A stretch of DNA of 64,000 nt, from positions 5,488,501 to 5,552,500 of the forward strand of contig NZ_CP053435.1 of NCBI RefSeq assembly GCF_013127955.1, read 5' to 3'. The translations under genes and the position numbers were made by a program. A model generated the notes under the pieces. The model did not search any database. It saw only the letters and a program-made list of their open reading frames with translations, and was not told where the DNA came from. This document shows, piece by piece, positions 51,755-60,251 of the stretch. Within the stretch, counting starts at the first letter, position 1, and every line of letters starts with the position of its first letter. The DNA is from Spirosoma taeanense. GTDB taxonomy: Bacteria; Bacteroidota; Bacteroidia; Cytophagales; Spirosomataceae.

Positions 51755-51785
51755 CAAAGGTAACCGGTACCCGTGGCAATTCAAA
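51755..51785 (-). promoter_or_regulatory. Promoter of the his operon
   Basis: Minus strand: TTTG (51785-51782), a 19-base spacer, then TACCTTTG (51762-51755). This is the full Bacteroidota two-part consensus TTTG-N19-TAnnTTTG. The -33 TTTG includes the T and G of the TGA stop of the duplicated DUF72 3' end. Confidence 0.75.
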
Positions 51786-51813
51786 ACAAACTTCCCTGCA
51801 CGACTTTCGGCTG
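51781..51813 (-). repeat. Displaced copy of the DUF72 gene 3' end
   Basis: Reads as codons for QPKVVQGSLF and a TGA stop on the minus strand, matching the end of the DUF72 gene at 52421-52453 at 31 of 33 bases. Both differences are synonymous in that frame (GTC/GTG and TGA/TAA). It flanks one end of the DUF433/DUF5615 pair and holds the -33 box of the his promoter. Confidence 0.8.
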
Positions 51814-51822
51814 CACAACTGG

Positions 51823-52176
51823 CTATACATCTATTCGTCGAATTCTGATTTTCTGAGTAGTAACCGTTGTAAAACAACCTGTCAGATCGGCGATGCGTTC
51901 GGACATTAGTTTCATTAGAATCGTTTTTATAGCATCCGTTTCTTTGAAATGATAGCGTAAAAACAAAACACTAATGCCCCGAACATGATGAGCAAATACC
52001 CACTCGCTAAAATCTTTATCCTCAGTTAAAATAATACGAGGTGGGTTACGTGCTAATTCAATTACTTCCTCATCGCGTATGCCACTCTCGGACTCACTAA
52101 TTGAATAAACGTCTATACCCAGCTTCCGAATAGCGTCAATCAGGCTATGATCAATATTTTCGTCAGCAACAATCAT
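51823..52176 (-). CDS. DUF5615 PIN-like protein, probable toxin
   Basis: A 117-residue protein: MIVADENIDHSLIDAIRKLGIDVYSISE, ..RIILTEDKDFSEWVFAHH. The acidic residues Asp5, Glu6, and later TEDKD correspond to the PIN-like active site of DUF5615 proteins. These are paired with DUF433 antitoxins in toxin-antitoxin-like systems and are probably RNases; activity here is inferred. It starts in an ATGA overlap with the DUF433 stop. It is flanked by the duplicated DUF72 ends. Confidence 0.8.
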   Translation of the reverse strand: MIVADENIDHSLIDAIRKLGIDVYSISESESGIRDEEVIELARNPPRIILTEDKDFSEWVFAHHVRGISVLFLRYHFKETDAIKTILMKLMSERIADLTGCFTTVTTQKIRIRRIDV

Positions 52177-52406
52177 GCTGCATCCAGCATAATTATTTCT
52201 TCATTTGCCAACACATCGGATGCGTAATTCAACGCAGCTAATACATCGGCTTCCTGCAGGTTCGGATATATTGCCATCAGGTCTGATGTAGATGCGCCTT
52301 CTGATAATTTACGCAGTACTAATTCAACAGTTATACGAGTCCCCTTAATGACGGGTTTACCCAACATTACCTGATGGTCAGATGTAATCCGTTCCTTGTA
52401 GTTCAT
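52173..52406 (-). CDS. DUF433 antitoxin-like protein
   Basis: A 77-residue protein: MNYKERITSDHQVMLGKPVIKGTRITVELVLRKLSEGASTSDLMAIYPNLQEADVLAALNYASDVLANEE. The GKPVIKGTRITVELVLRKL and YPNLQEADVLAAL motifs are DUF433 signatures (a winged helix-like fold). The frame extends upstream to 52508, but that extension reads in another frame of the DUF72 3' end and is not real. It lies 14 bases downstream of DUF72 and is translationally coupled with the toxin. Confidence 0.85.
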   Translation of the reverse strand: MNYKERITSDHQVMLGKPVIKGTRITVELVLRKLSEGASTSDLMAIYPNLQEADVLAALNYASDVLANEEIIMLDAA

Positions 52407-52420
52407 ACGAGCAATATTAG

Positions 52421-52453
52421 TTAAAACAAACTTCCCTGCACCACTTTCGGCTG
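52421..52453 (-). repeat. Functional DUF72 3' end, second copy of the flanking repeat
   Basis: The last codons of the DUF72 gene. It is 31 of 33 identical to 51781-51813 and together with it brackets the DUF433/DUF5615 pair. Confidence 0.8.
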
Positions 52454-53332
52454 TAACACGGGTTCGCGGAGGTTCAGGCCGCAGTGCTTGTTCAGTTCCC
52501 GTACCCAATACAGAATCAACTCGGGTGCAGTATCGTTCTCAGCTCCGCCGTGAATAAACAGATAAGCTGTCTGTAATCCCTTTTCAAACCAGGTTTTCAG
52601 CCGCTGTATCCACGCATCGGCCCGGCTGTAATCCGTTGAGTGCCCTTCGTTCGCAATGAACCGTAACGTTAAGGCCGGACTGCTCAGGCCCATGTGCAGA
52701 ACGTCGCGCCTACCAGCGACATCCGTAATGACGACGTGCCGGTGCAACCCATACAGCCGTTCGAGGGTGTGCTGCCAGACGATTGCCTTGCTGAACCAGT
52801 CAGGATGCCGAAACTCAACCGCTACGTCCAGTTCGTCGGGGAGGCTTTTCAGATACGCTTCCAGTACGGGCCATTTCTCCGGCCCAAACGAAGGCGGCAG
52901 TTGCAGAAACGTCATGCCCAGAAACTCCTCCAACCCGAGCACGGCATTCACAAATTCTTCGGTCAGTCCTTCGGTAGCAGTCAGTTGCCGTTCGTGACTG
53001 ATGATCTGCGGAAATTTCGGACAATACGTAAAGCCTGGCACGGCCTCAGCCTTCCATTTCTCGATCATGCCCGCCGTTGGAATCTGGTAATGCGTCAGGT
53101 TCAGCTCGATGGTGTTGAACTGCCGGGTATAGTAGTGCAGAAAGTCTTTCTCCTTAGCGTTGGACGGATAAATTTTACCGACGTAATCTTTGTTAGCCCA
53201 GATTGGACCACCAATGAAAACTTCGGGTCGGCGCGTCGGTTCCACAGCCGTCCAGACACGGGTATTGAAGGCCGCGCCGGGGGGCAGCGAAAAATTAACA
53301 GCGCCAAGGTTATGTATTTTTCCAAATTCCAT
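52421..53332 (-). CDS. DUF72 domain protein
   Basis: A 303-residue protein: FIGGPIWANKDYVGKIYPSNAKEKDFLHYYTRQFNTIELNLTHYQIP, GMTFLQLPPSFGPEKWPVLEAYL and LFIHGGAENDTAPELILYWV are DUF72 signatures (YecE-like TIM-barrel fold). Function is not established for the family. The 3' end (LQPKVVQGSLF) is duplicated at 51781, beyond the DUF433/DUF5615 pair. It is divergent from valS, sharing an intergenic region with an exact -7 box at 53476-53483 for valS. Confidence 0.88.
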   Translation of the reverse strand: MEFGKIHNLGAVNFSLPPGAAFNTRVWTAVEPTRRPEVFIGGPIWANKDYVGKIYPSNAKEKDFLHYYTRQFNTIELNLTHYQIPTAGMIEKWKAEAVPGFTYCPKFPQIISHERQLTATEGLTEEFVNAVLGLEEFLGMTFLQLPPSFGPEKWPVLEAYLKSLPDELDVAVEFRHPDWFSKAIVWQHTLERLYGLHRHVVITDVAGRRDVLHMGLSSPALTLRFIANEGHSTDYSRADAWIQRLKTWFEKGLQTAYLFIHGGAENDTAPELILYWVRELNKHCGLNLREPVLQPKVVQGSLF

Positions 53333-53475
53333 CTGCTTGTGGATAAAGTGACATTAAGTAAAAATAAGGCATTTCTGATTCAAAATCCACTGTTAATCCG
53401 CCCGTTGGCTAAGCTTAAGTATTCACTGAAGAGCAACCAAATCAGCCGCTCGTCCGGTATTTCCCGCGAGGGGGT

Positions 53476-53483
53476 TATTTTTG
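53476..53483 (+). promoter_or_regulatory. -7 box of valS
   Basis: TATTTTTG on the plus strand, an exact TAnnTTTG match, 32 bases before the valS ATG at 53516. No clear -33 TTTG. Confidence 0.45.
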
Positions 53484-53515
53484 CATACCAAACGGGTCAG
53501 GCCCGCCGACGACGA

Positions 53516-56140
53516 ATGATCTCCAAGACATACAACCCCAAAGACATTGAGGAAAAATGGTATCAATACTGGATTGATAACCAATTTTTTAAATCAACGC
53601 CCGATGAGCGAGAACCCTACACCATCGTCATTCCGCCCCCGAACGTAACGGGCGTGCTGCACATGGGGCATATGCTGAACAATACCATCCAGGACGTGCT
53701 GATACGTAAGGCGCGCATGGAAGGTAAAAATGCCTGCTGGGTTCCCGGAACCGATCATGCCAGTATTGCTACTGAAACGAAAGTTGTAGCAATGCTCAAA
53801 GAGCGCGGCATTAGCAAGCAGGATTTGACCCGCGACGAATTTCTACAGTATGCCTGGGAATGGACGCATAAATACGGCGGCATCATTCTTCAGCAGCTTC
53901 GCAAGCTAGGTGCCTCCTGCGACTGGGATCGTACCCGCTTTACGATGGAACCAGCCCTCTACGACTCGGTCATCGACGTATTCGTTGACCTCTACAACAA
54001 AGGCAAAATCTACCGGGGCGTCCGCATGGTGAACTGGGACCCACAGGGACGTACGGCCGTATCGGACGAGGAAGTAATCACGAAAGAGATTCAGCAGAAA
54101 CTCGTTTATATCAACTACGCCATCGCGGGTCAGGAAGGACAGTTTATTACGATAGCTACAGTTCGTCCGGAAACGATCATGGCCGATACCGCCATCGCCG
54201 TTAACCCGAACGATGAGCGATATAAACATCTGCACGGTAAAAAGGCCATTATTCCGCTAATTAACCGCGAGATTCCCATCATCACGGATGACTACGTAAC
54301 GATGGACTTTGGAACGGGTGGCCTGAAGGTTACGCCGGCCCACGATCCAAATGACTACGCGCTCGGCATGAAGCACAACCTGCCCGTTCTGGACATCCTG
54401 AACGACGACGGTACGCTGAATGAGAAAGCCCAGATTCTGGTCGGTCAGGACCGCTTTGCGGCACGAAAGGCCATTATCAAACTGCTCGAAGAGTCGGGTA
54501 ATCTGGTTAAAACGGAAGAGTATAAGTCGAACGTTGGTACGTCCGAACGTACCGGAGCCGTCATCGAGCCTAAGCTATCTCTGCAATGGTTTTTAAAGAT
54601 GGACGAACTGTCGAAGCCGGCATTCGAGAACGTGATGAACGACACGGTTCAGCTCCATCCGGCGAAGTTCAAGAATATGTACCGTTCTTGGATGGAGAAT
54701 CCGCACGACTGGTGCATTAGCCGCCAGTTGTGGTGGGGGCAGCGCATTCCGGCCTTTTACATGCAGGACGGCACCATCATCGTCGCTAAAAACAAGCACG
54801 AAGCCTTAGAAAAGGTCCAGCACGAAAAGCTGCTCTTCGCCATGACCGAAGCCGACCTGACGCAGGACGAAGACGTACTCGACACCTGGTTTTCGTCGTG
54901 GCTCTGGCCTATGTCGGTTTTCGACGGCCTGAAAAACCCGAACAATCCGGATATCAATTATTACTATCCAACCAACACCCTTGTTACGGGTTTCGATATC
55001 ATTTTTTTCTGGGTTGCCCGCATGATCATTGCCGGGTACGAGTACAAAGGTGAACGCCCTTTCAAAGATGTGTACTTTACGGGTATGGTCCGCGACAAGC
55101 TGGGTCGTAAAATGTCGAAGCAACTCGGCAACTCCCCCGACCCGCTTGATCTGATCGACCAGTACGGTGCCGATGGCGTTCGAACGGGTATGCTGTTTAG
55201 CTCTGCCGCTGGTAACGACCTGCTGTTCGACGAGAAACTGGTTGAGCAGGGCCGTAACTTTAGCAACAAAATCTGGAACGCCTTCCGGCTGGTTAAAGGC
55301 TGGATGGTCAGTGACCAGTCGGCACCTGACAGCAATGGCCTGGCTATTCGCTGGTTTGAATCGAAGCTGAACACAACCCTTATCGAGATTGAGGACTACT
55401 TCAGCAAATTCCGGATTTCTGACGCCTTACAGGCCATCTACAAGCTTATCTGGGATGACTTCTGCTCACAGTACCTTGAATTGATTAAGCCCGGCTACGA
55501 GCAGCCAATCGACCGGTCTACGTATGAGGCCACGATCAACTTCTTTGAACGGCTGATGTGTCTGGCGCATCCATTCATGCCCTTTATCACGGAGGAAATC
55601 TGGCAGGAGATTCGTGAACGTAATAGGGGTGAAAGTATCTGTATTGCGCCGTTTCCACAGCCTGACCAGATTGATGCCCAAATCCTGACTGACTTCGAAA
55701 CATTGTTCGAAATCATCACCAATATCCGGAACATCCGGAACGCCAAGCAGATTTCGCCCAAAACAGAGATACCCTTAGCAATTAAAACAATCTCTCTGGA
55801 CCGATTCAGAACGCTTGAAGCACTTATTGGCAAGATGGCTAATGTTTCGGGGGTTACCTATGTCGACGAAAAAGCCGAAGGATTGCCTTTCCTGATAAAA
55901 GGCGAAGAGTTTTTTGTCAATGTTACGGGAGAAATTGACGTTGAGCAGGAGGTTCAGAACACCCGCAAAGACCTGGAGTATCAGATCGGATTCCGCGATT
56001 CAACCCTCAAAAAGCTTTCCAACGAGCGGTTCATTGCCAATGCCAAGCCCGAAGTAGTTGAACGGGAACGCCAGAAGCTTGCCGATGCTGAGGCTAAGAT
56101 CCAGGCGTTGGAACAGCGGTTGAGCAATTTGGGAGTCTAA
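53516..56140 (+). CDS. valS: Valyl-tRNA synthetase
   Basis: An 874-residue class I synthetase starting MISKTYNPKDIEEKWYQYWIDN. HIGH motif in PPPNVTGVLHMGHMLNN near residue 45, the editing domain in the middle (MDFGTGGLKVTPAHDPNDY near 270), KMSKQ near residue 530, and a C-terminal coiled-coil arm (about 800-874, heptads of Leu, Glu and Lys). It charges tRNA(Val) and edits threonine. The open frame continues far upstream to 52694 through the DUF72 antisense strand; this is not coding, and 53516 is the family start. An imperfect hairpin at 56145-56190 may terminate it. Confidence 0.97.
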   Translation: MISKTYNPKDIEEKWYQYWIDNQFFKSTPDEREPYTIVIPPPNVTGVLHMGHMLNNTIQDVLIRKARMEGKNACWVPGTDHASIATETKVVAMLKERGISKQDLTRDEFLQYAWEWTHKYGGIILQQLRKLGASCDWDRTRFTMEPALYDSVIDVFVDLYNKGKIYRGVRMVNWDPQGRTAVSDEEVITKEIQQKLVYINYAIAGQEGQFITIATVRPETIMADTAIAVNPNDERYKHLHGKKAIIPLINREIPIITDDYVTMDFGTGGLKVTPAHDPNDYALGMKHNLPVLDILNDDGTLNEKAQILVGQDRFAARKAIIKLLEESGNLVKTEEYKSNVGTSERTGAVIEPKLSLQWFLKMDELSKPAFENVMNDTVQLHPAKFKNMYRSWMENPHDWCISRQLWWGQRIPAFYMQDGTIIVAKNKHEALEKVQHEKLLFAMTEADLTQDEDVLDTWFSSWLWPMSVFDGLKNPNNPDINYYYPTNTLVTGFDIIFFWVARMIIAGYEYKGERPFKDVYFTGMVRDKLGRKMSKQLGNSPDPLDLIDQYGADGVRTGMLFSSAAGNDLLFDEKLVEQGRNFSNKIWNAFRLVKGWMVSDQSAPDSNGLAIRWFESKLNTTLIEIEDYFSKFRISDALQAIYKLIWDDFCSQYLELIKPGYEQPIDRSTYEATINFFERLMCLAHPFMPFITEEIWQEIRERNRGESICIAPFPQPDQIDAQILTDFETLFEIITNIRNIRNAKQISPKTEIPLAIKTISLDRFRTLEALIGKMANVSGVTYVDEKAEGLPFLIKGEEFFVNVTGEIDVEQEVQNTRKDLEYQIGFRDSTLKKLSNERFIANAKPEVVERERQKLADAEAKIQALEQRLSNLGV

Positions 56141-56144
56141 ACTT

Positions 56145-56190
56145 ATTCTAAGTCCTAACGTGGAGTTCACTTATTCCACGCTGGAGCTTA
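56145..56190 (+). terminator. Imperfect hairpin after valS
   Basis: TCTAAG...CGTGGA pairs with TCCACG...CTTAGA over about 45 bases, starting 4 bases after the valS stop. No T run follows, so this is a weak terminator candidate. Confidence 0.35.
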
Positions 56191-56280
56191 GACTAGAAAA
56201 TTAATACATTTATCGTGTTATATTTCAAATGAATAATGAAATAATAGTATTATTGTAGCTAACTCGGACTCTGCTACTCA

Positions 56281-56799
56281 ATGAATAAATGCATTTTTCT
56301 GGACCGTGACGGTGTGTTGAATGAAGACCGTACAGATTATGTCTACCGGGTTGAAGACTTCATTATTCCCGAAGGCGTACCTGAAGCGCTGCGTTTATTA
56401 AAAGAAGCCGGATATCTTTTAATTATCATCACCAATCAGGCGGGCATAGCCAAAGGGCTTTATACCCGCGATGATGTTATGCAGTGCTTCAATTACTTAC
56501 AGGAGCAGTGCGATCATCTGATTGATGATATTTATTACAGCCCGCATCATCCTGATTACGATACACACTCTCTGACCCGTAAGCCTGGTTCGCTCCTGCT
56601 CGAGAAAGCGATGGCCAAATACAACATCGTTCCCGACAAATCCTGGATGATTGGCGATGCTCCGCGCGATATGCAGGCTGGTCGGCGGGTAGGGGTTCGC
56701 ACCGTACGTATCGCGCAGGACGTACAACTTAGCCCCGACTGCGATGGTTGTGCACCGAATCTGCTGGAAGCTTCCCGGTTTGTCTTGGAGTGTGCCTAA
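56281..56799 (+). CDS. GmhB-like HAD-IIIA phosphatase
   Basis: A 172-residue phosphatase: CIFLDRDGVLNEDRTDYVY has the HAD nucleophile Asp, IIITNQAGIAKGLY motif II, and SWMIGDAPRDMQAGRR motif IV. This is the D,D-heptose 1,7-bisphosphate 7-phosphatase / histidinol-phosphatase family. The usual zinc loop C-x-HHP-x-C-x-C is altered: YYSPHHPDYDTHSLTRKP has no Cys. Zinc-free members exist in the HAD-IIIA family, so activity is still likely, but the substrate (heptose bisphosphate or other) is uncertain. No other heptose gene is nearby. Confidence 0.8.
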   Translation: MNKCIFLDRDGVLNEDRTDYVYRVEDFIIPEGVPEALRLLKEAGYLLIIITNQAGIAKGLYTRDDVMQCFNYLQEQCDHLIDDIYYSPHHPDYDTHSLTRKPGSLLLEKAMAKYNIVPDKSWMIGDAPRDMQAGRRVGVRTVRIAQDVQLSPDCDGCAPNLLEASRFVLECA

Positions 56800-56801
56800 A
56801 A

Positions 56802-56846
56802 AATTGCCGGTAATCGAGTTTCGTAAAAGCTCGATTACCGGCAATT
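56802..56846 (-). terminator. Long hairpin terminating the small lipoprotein transcript
   Basis: A perfect 17-base inverted repeat (AATTGCCGGTAATCGAG) around an 11-base loop, 14 bases downstream of the minus-strand stop at 56861. On the minus strand the stem runs into TTTTTT at 56798-56805, giving a typical terminator. It also lies 2 bases after the gmhB-like stop on the plus strand. Confidence 0.75.
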
Positions 56847-56860
56847 CAGTACATGCTTTC

Positions 56861-56989
56861 TTACGCCCGTACCTGCTGCGCTGATGCGGGCTTTTGTACG
56901 CTTCCGTACGCCGGGCAGTTGGCCCTCCGCGCACATGATCCAAGCGACAGGGTCGCCAGCACCGTACCTAAAATCAGTAATTTTTTCAT
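56861..56989 (-). CDS. Tiny lipoprotein, 42 residues
   Basis: Minus strand: MKKLLILGTVLATLSLGSCA, then RRANCPAYGSVQKPASAQQV and a final RA. The lipobox LSLGSC has Cys19 as the modified residue; the mature part is 24 residues with an ANCPAYG motif. A CPAYG-like motif recurs in very small Bacteroidota lipoproteins. The gene has its own terminator and sits between the GmhB-like and arginine decarboxylase genes. It is too short for routine ORF calling. Confidence 0.75.
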   Translation of the reverse strand: MKKLLILGTVLATLSLGSCARRANCPAYGSVQKPASAQQVRA

Positions 56990-57118
56990 GAATAGCTTGA
57001 TCTGCTTACCTAATCTTCAGATTACTAAACGAATATAACGGGTAGAACAGTACAAAAAAATTCGGTCGTTGTACTGAACGGTGAATTAATGCCCGTCAAG
57101 GGTACAACGACCGAAAAA

Positions 57119-58606
57119 TTAATCTTCTTCCCGTATCAGTTCAATCTCTTCTTCCCGGCCTTCAGCAGCTGCTTCGGTTGCCTCAAGTTCCGTCATGCCA
57201 GGTTCTGCGCCACCGTAGCCCAATATTTTGAGCATGGTCTCGCTGTTTTGCTCCGGTGCAAACAACCGCGAGCGCAGATTGCCTTCTTCGTCCTTATCCA
57301 CAATAACGTGCTGTGGCGCCGGAATCAGGCAGTGCTGAATACCACCATAACCACCCAGTGACTCCTGGTAAGCGCCAGTATGAAACAGCCCAATGTATTG
57401 GTCCTCGGCTTCCTGATCAAATATTGGCAGATACAGGTCCGCACTGTGGGCTTCTGTATTATAGAAATCGTGCGAATCGCAGGTCAGGCCACCAAGGTTC
57501 ACTTTCTGGTATGGATTATCCCAGTTATTAACCGACAGCATGATGTATTTTTGACCCAGACCCCAGGAATCAGGTAGTTGCGTAATGAACGAGCCATCAA
57601 TCATATACCACAGCTCTTTATCGTTCTGTAGTTTCTGATCAATCACCTTGTAGATAACCGCTCCACTCTCACCAACCGTGTACGAACCGAACTCCGTAAA
57701 GATATGGGGCACGGGTACGTTGTTCTTGTTGCAGATCCACTGGATGCTTTCCACGATCTGATCAATCATGGCCTGATAATCATACGTAAACTGGAACGAC
57801 GTCTGGATAGGCATTCCCCCGCCAATATCAATCGAATCGAGGTCGGGGCACATCTTCCGCAGCTCGCAGTATTTATACATGAACCGGCTCAGTTCACTCC
57901 AGTAATACGCGCTGTCTTTAATACCCGTATTGATAAAAAAGTGCAGCATTTTCAGCTTAAACTTCTCATTGGTCGCGATTTTGCTTCTATACAACTCATT
58001 AACGTCGCTGTACCGAATGCCCAGCCGCGACGTATAGAAAGCAAAATTAGGCTCCTCATCCGTTGCAATCCGAATCCCGAAATTAACGGTATCGGCCGTT
58101 ATCGAATTCTCGTAAGCCTCAATTTCCTTCAGGTTATCGAGTACCGGAATGCAGTTCGAAAAACCGTCATTGATCAGTTCACTGATGTACTGAGTATACA
58201 GCGGCCGTTTGTAGCCATTGCAGATGATATACGTGCTCTTGTTGATTTTGCCAGCTTTATACAACTCGCGTAAAATGGGCATGTCGTAGGCCGACGAAGT
58301 TTCGAGGTGAACATTGTTTTTCAAAACTTCATCGAGCACAAATCGAAAGTGGGATGACTTCGTGCAATAACAGTACGTGTAATTGCCTTTGTAATTATAC
58401 CGTTTCATGGCGTTCTTGAACAGCAGCTTCGCATGTTCAATATGCTCCGTGATCTTCGGCAAATACGTTAGTTTTAACGGTGTACCATACTGCTTGACAA
58501 TGTCCATCAACGGTACATTGTTGAACATCAGTTGATTGTTCTCAACATTAAACTCCCGGGTTGGAAATTCAAATGTCTGGTCAATAAGGTCATAGTAAGT
58601 CTTCAT
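57119..58606 (-). CDS. speA: Arginine decarboxylase, Bacteroidota type
   Basis: A 495-residue PLP enzyme. The alanine racemase-like barrel has TYCYCTKSSHFRFVLDEVLKN with the PLP lysine near residue 82, IDIGGGMPIQTSFQ near residue 255 and FTEFGSYTVGESG near 305; the C-terminal barrel has LPDSWGLGQKYIMLSVNNW and CDSHDFYNTEAHSADLYLP. It decarboxylates arginine to agmatine at the start of polyamine synthesis. No speB or aguAB is adjacent. The C-terminus is acidic (EAAAEGREEEIELIREED). Confidence 0.88.
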   Translation of the reverse strand: MKTYYDLIDQTFEFPTREFNVENNQLMFNNVPLMDIVKQYGTPLKLTYLPKITEHIEHAKLLFKNAMKRYNYKGNYTYCYCTKSSHFRFVLDEVLKNNVHLETSSAYDMPILRELYKAGKINKSTYIICNGYKRPLYTQYISELINDGFSNCIPVLDNLKEIEAYENSITADTVNFGIRIATDEEPNFAFYTSRLGIRYSDVNELYRSKIATNEKFKLKMLHFFINTGIKDSAYYWSELSRFMYKYCELRKMCPDLDSIDIGGGMPIQTSFQFTYDYQAMIDQIVESIQWICNKNNVPVPHIFTEFGSYTVGESGAVIYKVIDQKLQNDKELWYMIDGSFITQLPDSWGLGQKYIMLSVNNWDNPYQKVNLGGLTCDSHDFYNTEAHSADLYLPIFDQEAEDQYIGLFHTGAYQESLGGYGGIQHCLIPAPQHVIVDKDEEGNLRSRLFAPEQNSETMLKILGYGGAEPGMTELEATEAAAEGREEEIELIREED

Positions 58607-58859
58607 CCCTTCTTTCGGTGCATATAATGGATGGTCCGCCGTTGCGGGTTGTAGTTATGAAAAAACAGGCGCGAATTTGGCCCCGAAAATTGGGCTTTCC
58701 AAGTACACCCTATTTGCAAGATAGTCAACGAAAATGCAGGGGGTTTGATTCGATAAAGGAGTAAATTTTATAATGATGGAACACAGCTTTTCCACCGACA
58801 GCTAGGGTTCTTCCTGCAAACCAAAAAGAAGCTGTACTTTTGCCTATTGACATCGACTT

Positions 58860-60236
58860 TTGTATCGAATGCCTCAGTCCATCCATTTTATATCCATTGG
58901 CGGCAGTGCCATGCACAACCTTGCACTGGCGCTTCAGCATCAGGGTTACACCATTACTGGCTCCGACGACGAAATCTACGAACCCTCGCGGTCAAGACTG
59001 CAGCGATATGATCTGTTACCAGCCGAGATGGGCTGGTTTCCAGAAAAAATTACAACCAGTTTAAACGCTGTTATCGTCGGTATGCACGCTCGCGCAGAGA
59101 ATCCAGAGTTGCTTAGAGCGCAGGAGTTAGGTTTACCGATTTACTCATATCCCGAGTATATTTATCAGCAGAGCAGACAGAAGCAACGAGTGGTTATTGC
59201 CGGCAGTCACGGCAAAACGACGATTACGTCGATGATTCTGCACGTATTAAAATATCACCGCCGAACCTTTGACTATCTGGTTGGTGCTCAGATTGAAGGC
59301 TTTGAAACCATGGTGCAGCTTACGCCTGATGCACCCGTCATCATCATTGAAGGCGACGAATACGCATCCTCACCGGTCGACCCGCGCCCAAAGTTTCTGC
59401 ATTACCAGCCGCATATTGCGCTTATCAGCGGCATTGCCTGGGATCACGTTAATATTTATCCAACCTGGGAAGAATACGTCGATCAGTTTGAATCGCTGGC
59501 TGAAGCAATGCCCAAGGCCGGGATATTAATATTCGATGAGTCAGACAACATGCTTGATGTAATCGGTCAGAAAGAGCGTACCGACATCACTAAAATACCT
59601 TATGAAGCCCATCCTCATGAGGTTGCAGATGGTCAGACATATTTGATTACAAAACAGGGCCAAAAAATTCCTGTACTGGTCTTTGGCGAACACAACATGA
59701 AAAATGTTGCTGGCGCTATGACGGTGCTCGACCGTATTGGTATCACTGAAAACCAGTTCTATGAGGCTATACCCACATTTAAAGGTGCTGCCCGGCGTCT
59801 TGAGAAAATAGCCCATAACGGAAATCGGATTATATTCCGCGACTTTGCTCACGCCCCTTCTAAGGTTGAAGCCACTACCCAGGCAGTCAAGCGTCAGTAT
59901 CCCAATCGAAAACTTTTAGCCGCCGTTGAATTGCATACGTTCAGCAGCCTCAATAAAGCTTTTTTAGATCAGTACAAAGACTCGTTAAATGAAGCCGACG
60001 AAGCTGTCGTTTATTTTGACGATCATACATTAACCGTCAAAAGACTTGAACCCATTACACCAACTGACGTTATCTCTGCTTTCGAACGCCCCGATTTGCA
60101 TGTATTTACAAACACAACTGATTTGCAGACGTATTTAACTCAACAGCGAGAGACTGCCGAAGTGTTTTTGTTAATGAGTTCAGGCACTTTTGGTGGCTTG
60201 AACATCGATCTTATTGCAGACCAATTGATAAATTAA
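58860..60236 (+). CDS. mpl: UDP-N-acetylmuramate:L-alanyl-gamma-D-glutamyl-meso-diaminopimelate ligase
   Basis: A 458-residue Mur ligase. ATP loop VVIAGSHGKTTITSMILHVLK near residue 115, IIEGDEYASSPVDPRPKFLHYQPHIALIS near 165, and FGEHNMKNVAGAMTVLDRIG near 280. Mpl recycles cell-wall tripeptide onto UDP-MurNAc. It is preceded by TACTTTTG at 58835-58842, which puts the likely transcription start about 12 bases before the first ATG; the second ATG (MPQSIHF, 58869) would leave a slightly longer leader and is equally plausible. The LOG-family gene follows after 15 bases. Confidence 0.93.
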   Translation: MYRMPQSIHFISIGGSAMHNLALALQHQGYTITGSDDEIYEPSRSRLQRYDLLPAEMGWFPEKITTSLNAVIVGMHARAENPELLRAQELGLPIYSYPEYIYQQSRQKQRVVIAGSHGKTTITSMILHVLKYHRRTFDYLVGAQIEGFETMVQLTPDAPVIIIEGDEYASSPVDPRPKFLHYQPHIALISGIAWDHVNIYPTWEEYVDQFESLAEAMPKAGILIFDESDNMLDVIGQKERTDITKIPYEAHPHEVADGQTYLITKQGQKIPVLVFGEHNMKNVAGAMTVLDRIGITENQFYEAIPTFKGAARRLEKIAHNGNRIIFRDFAHAPSKVEATTQAVKRQYPNRKLLAAVELHTFSSLNKAFLDQYKDSLNEADEAVVYFDDHTLTVKRLEPITPTDVISAFERPDLHVFTNTTDLQTYLTQQRETAEVFLLMSSGTFGGLNIDLIADQLIN

Positions 60237-60251
60237 ACGAGCATTTTATTC

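Noticed and set aside
52407..52508. Upstream extension of the DUF433 frame
   Set aside because: It runs through the DUF72 3' end in a different frame; DUF433 proteins begin at MNYKERI.
52694..53515. Open forward frame joined to valS, antisense to DUF72
   Set aside because: The DUF72 gene occupies the other strand, and valS homologues start at MISKTYNPKDIEEKW (53516). The extension has no family similarity.
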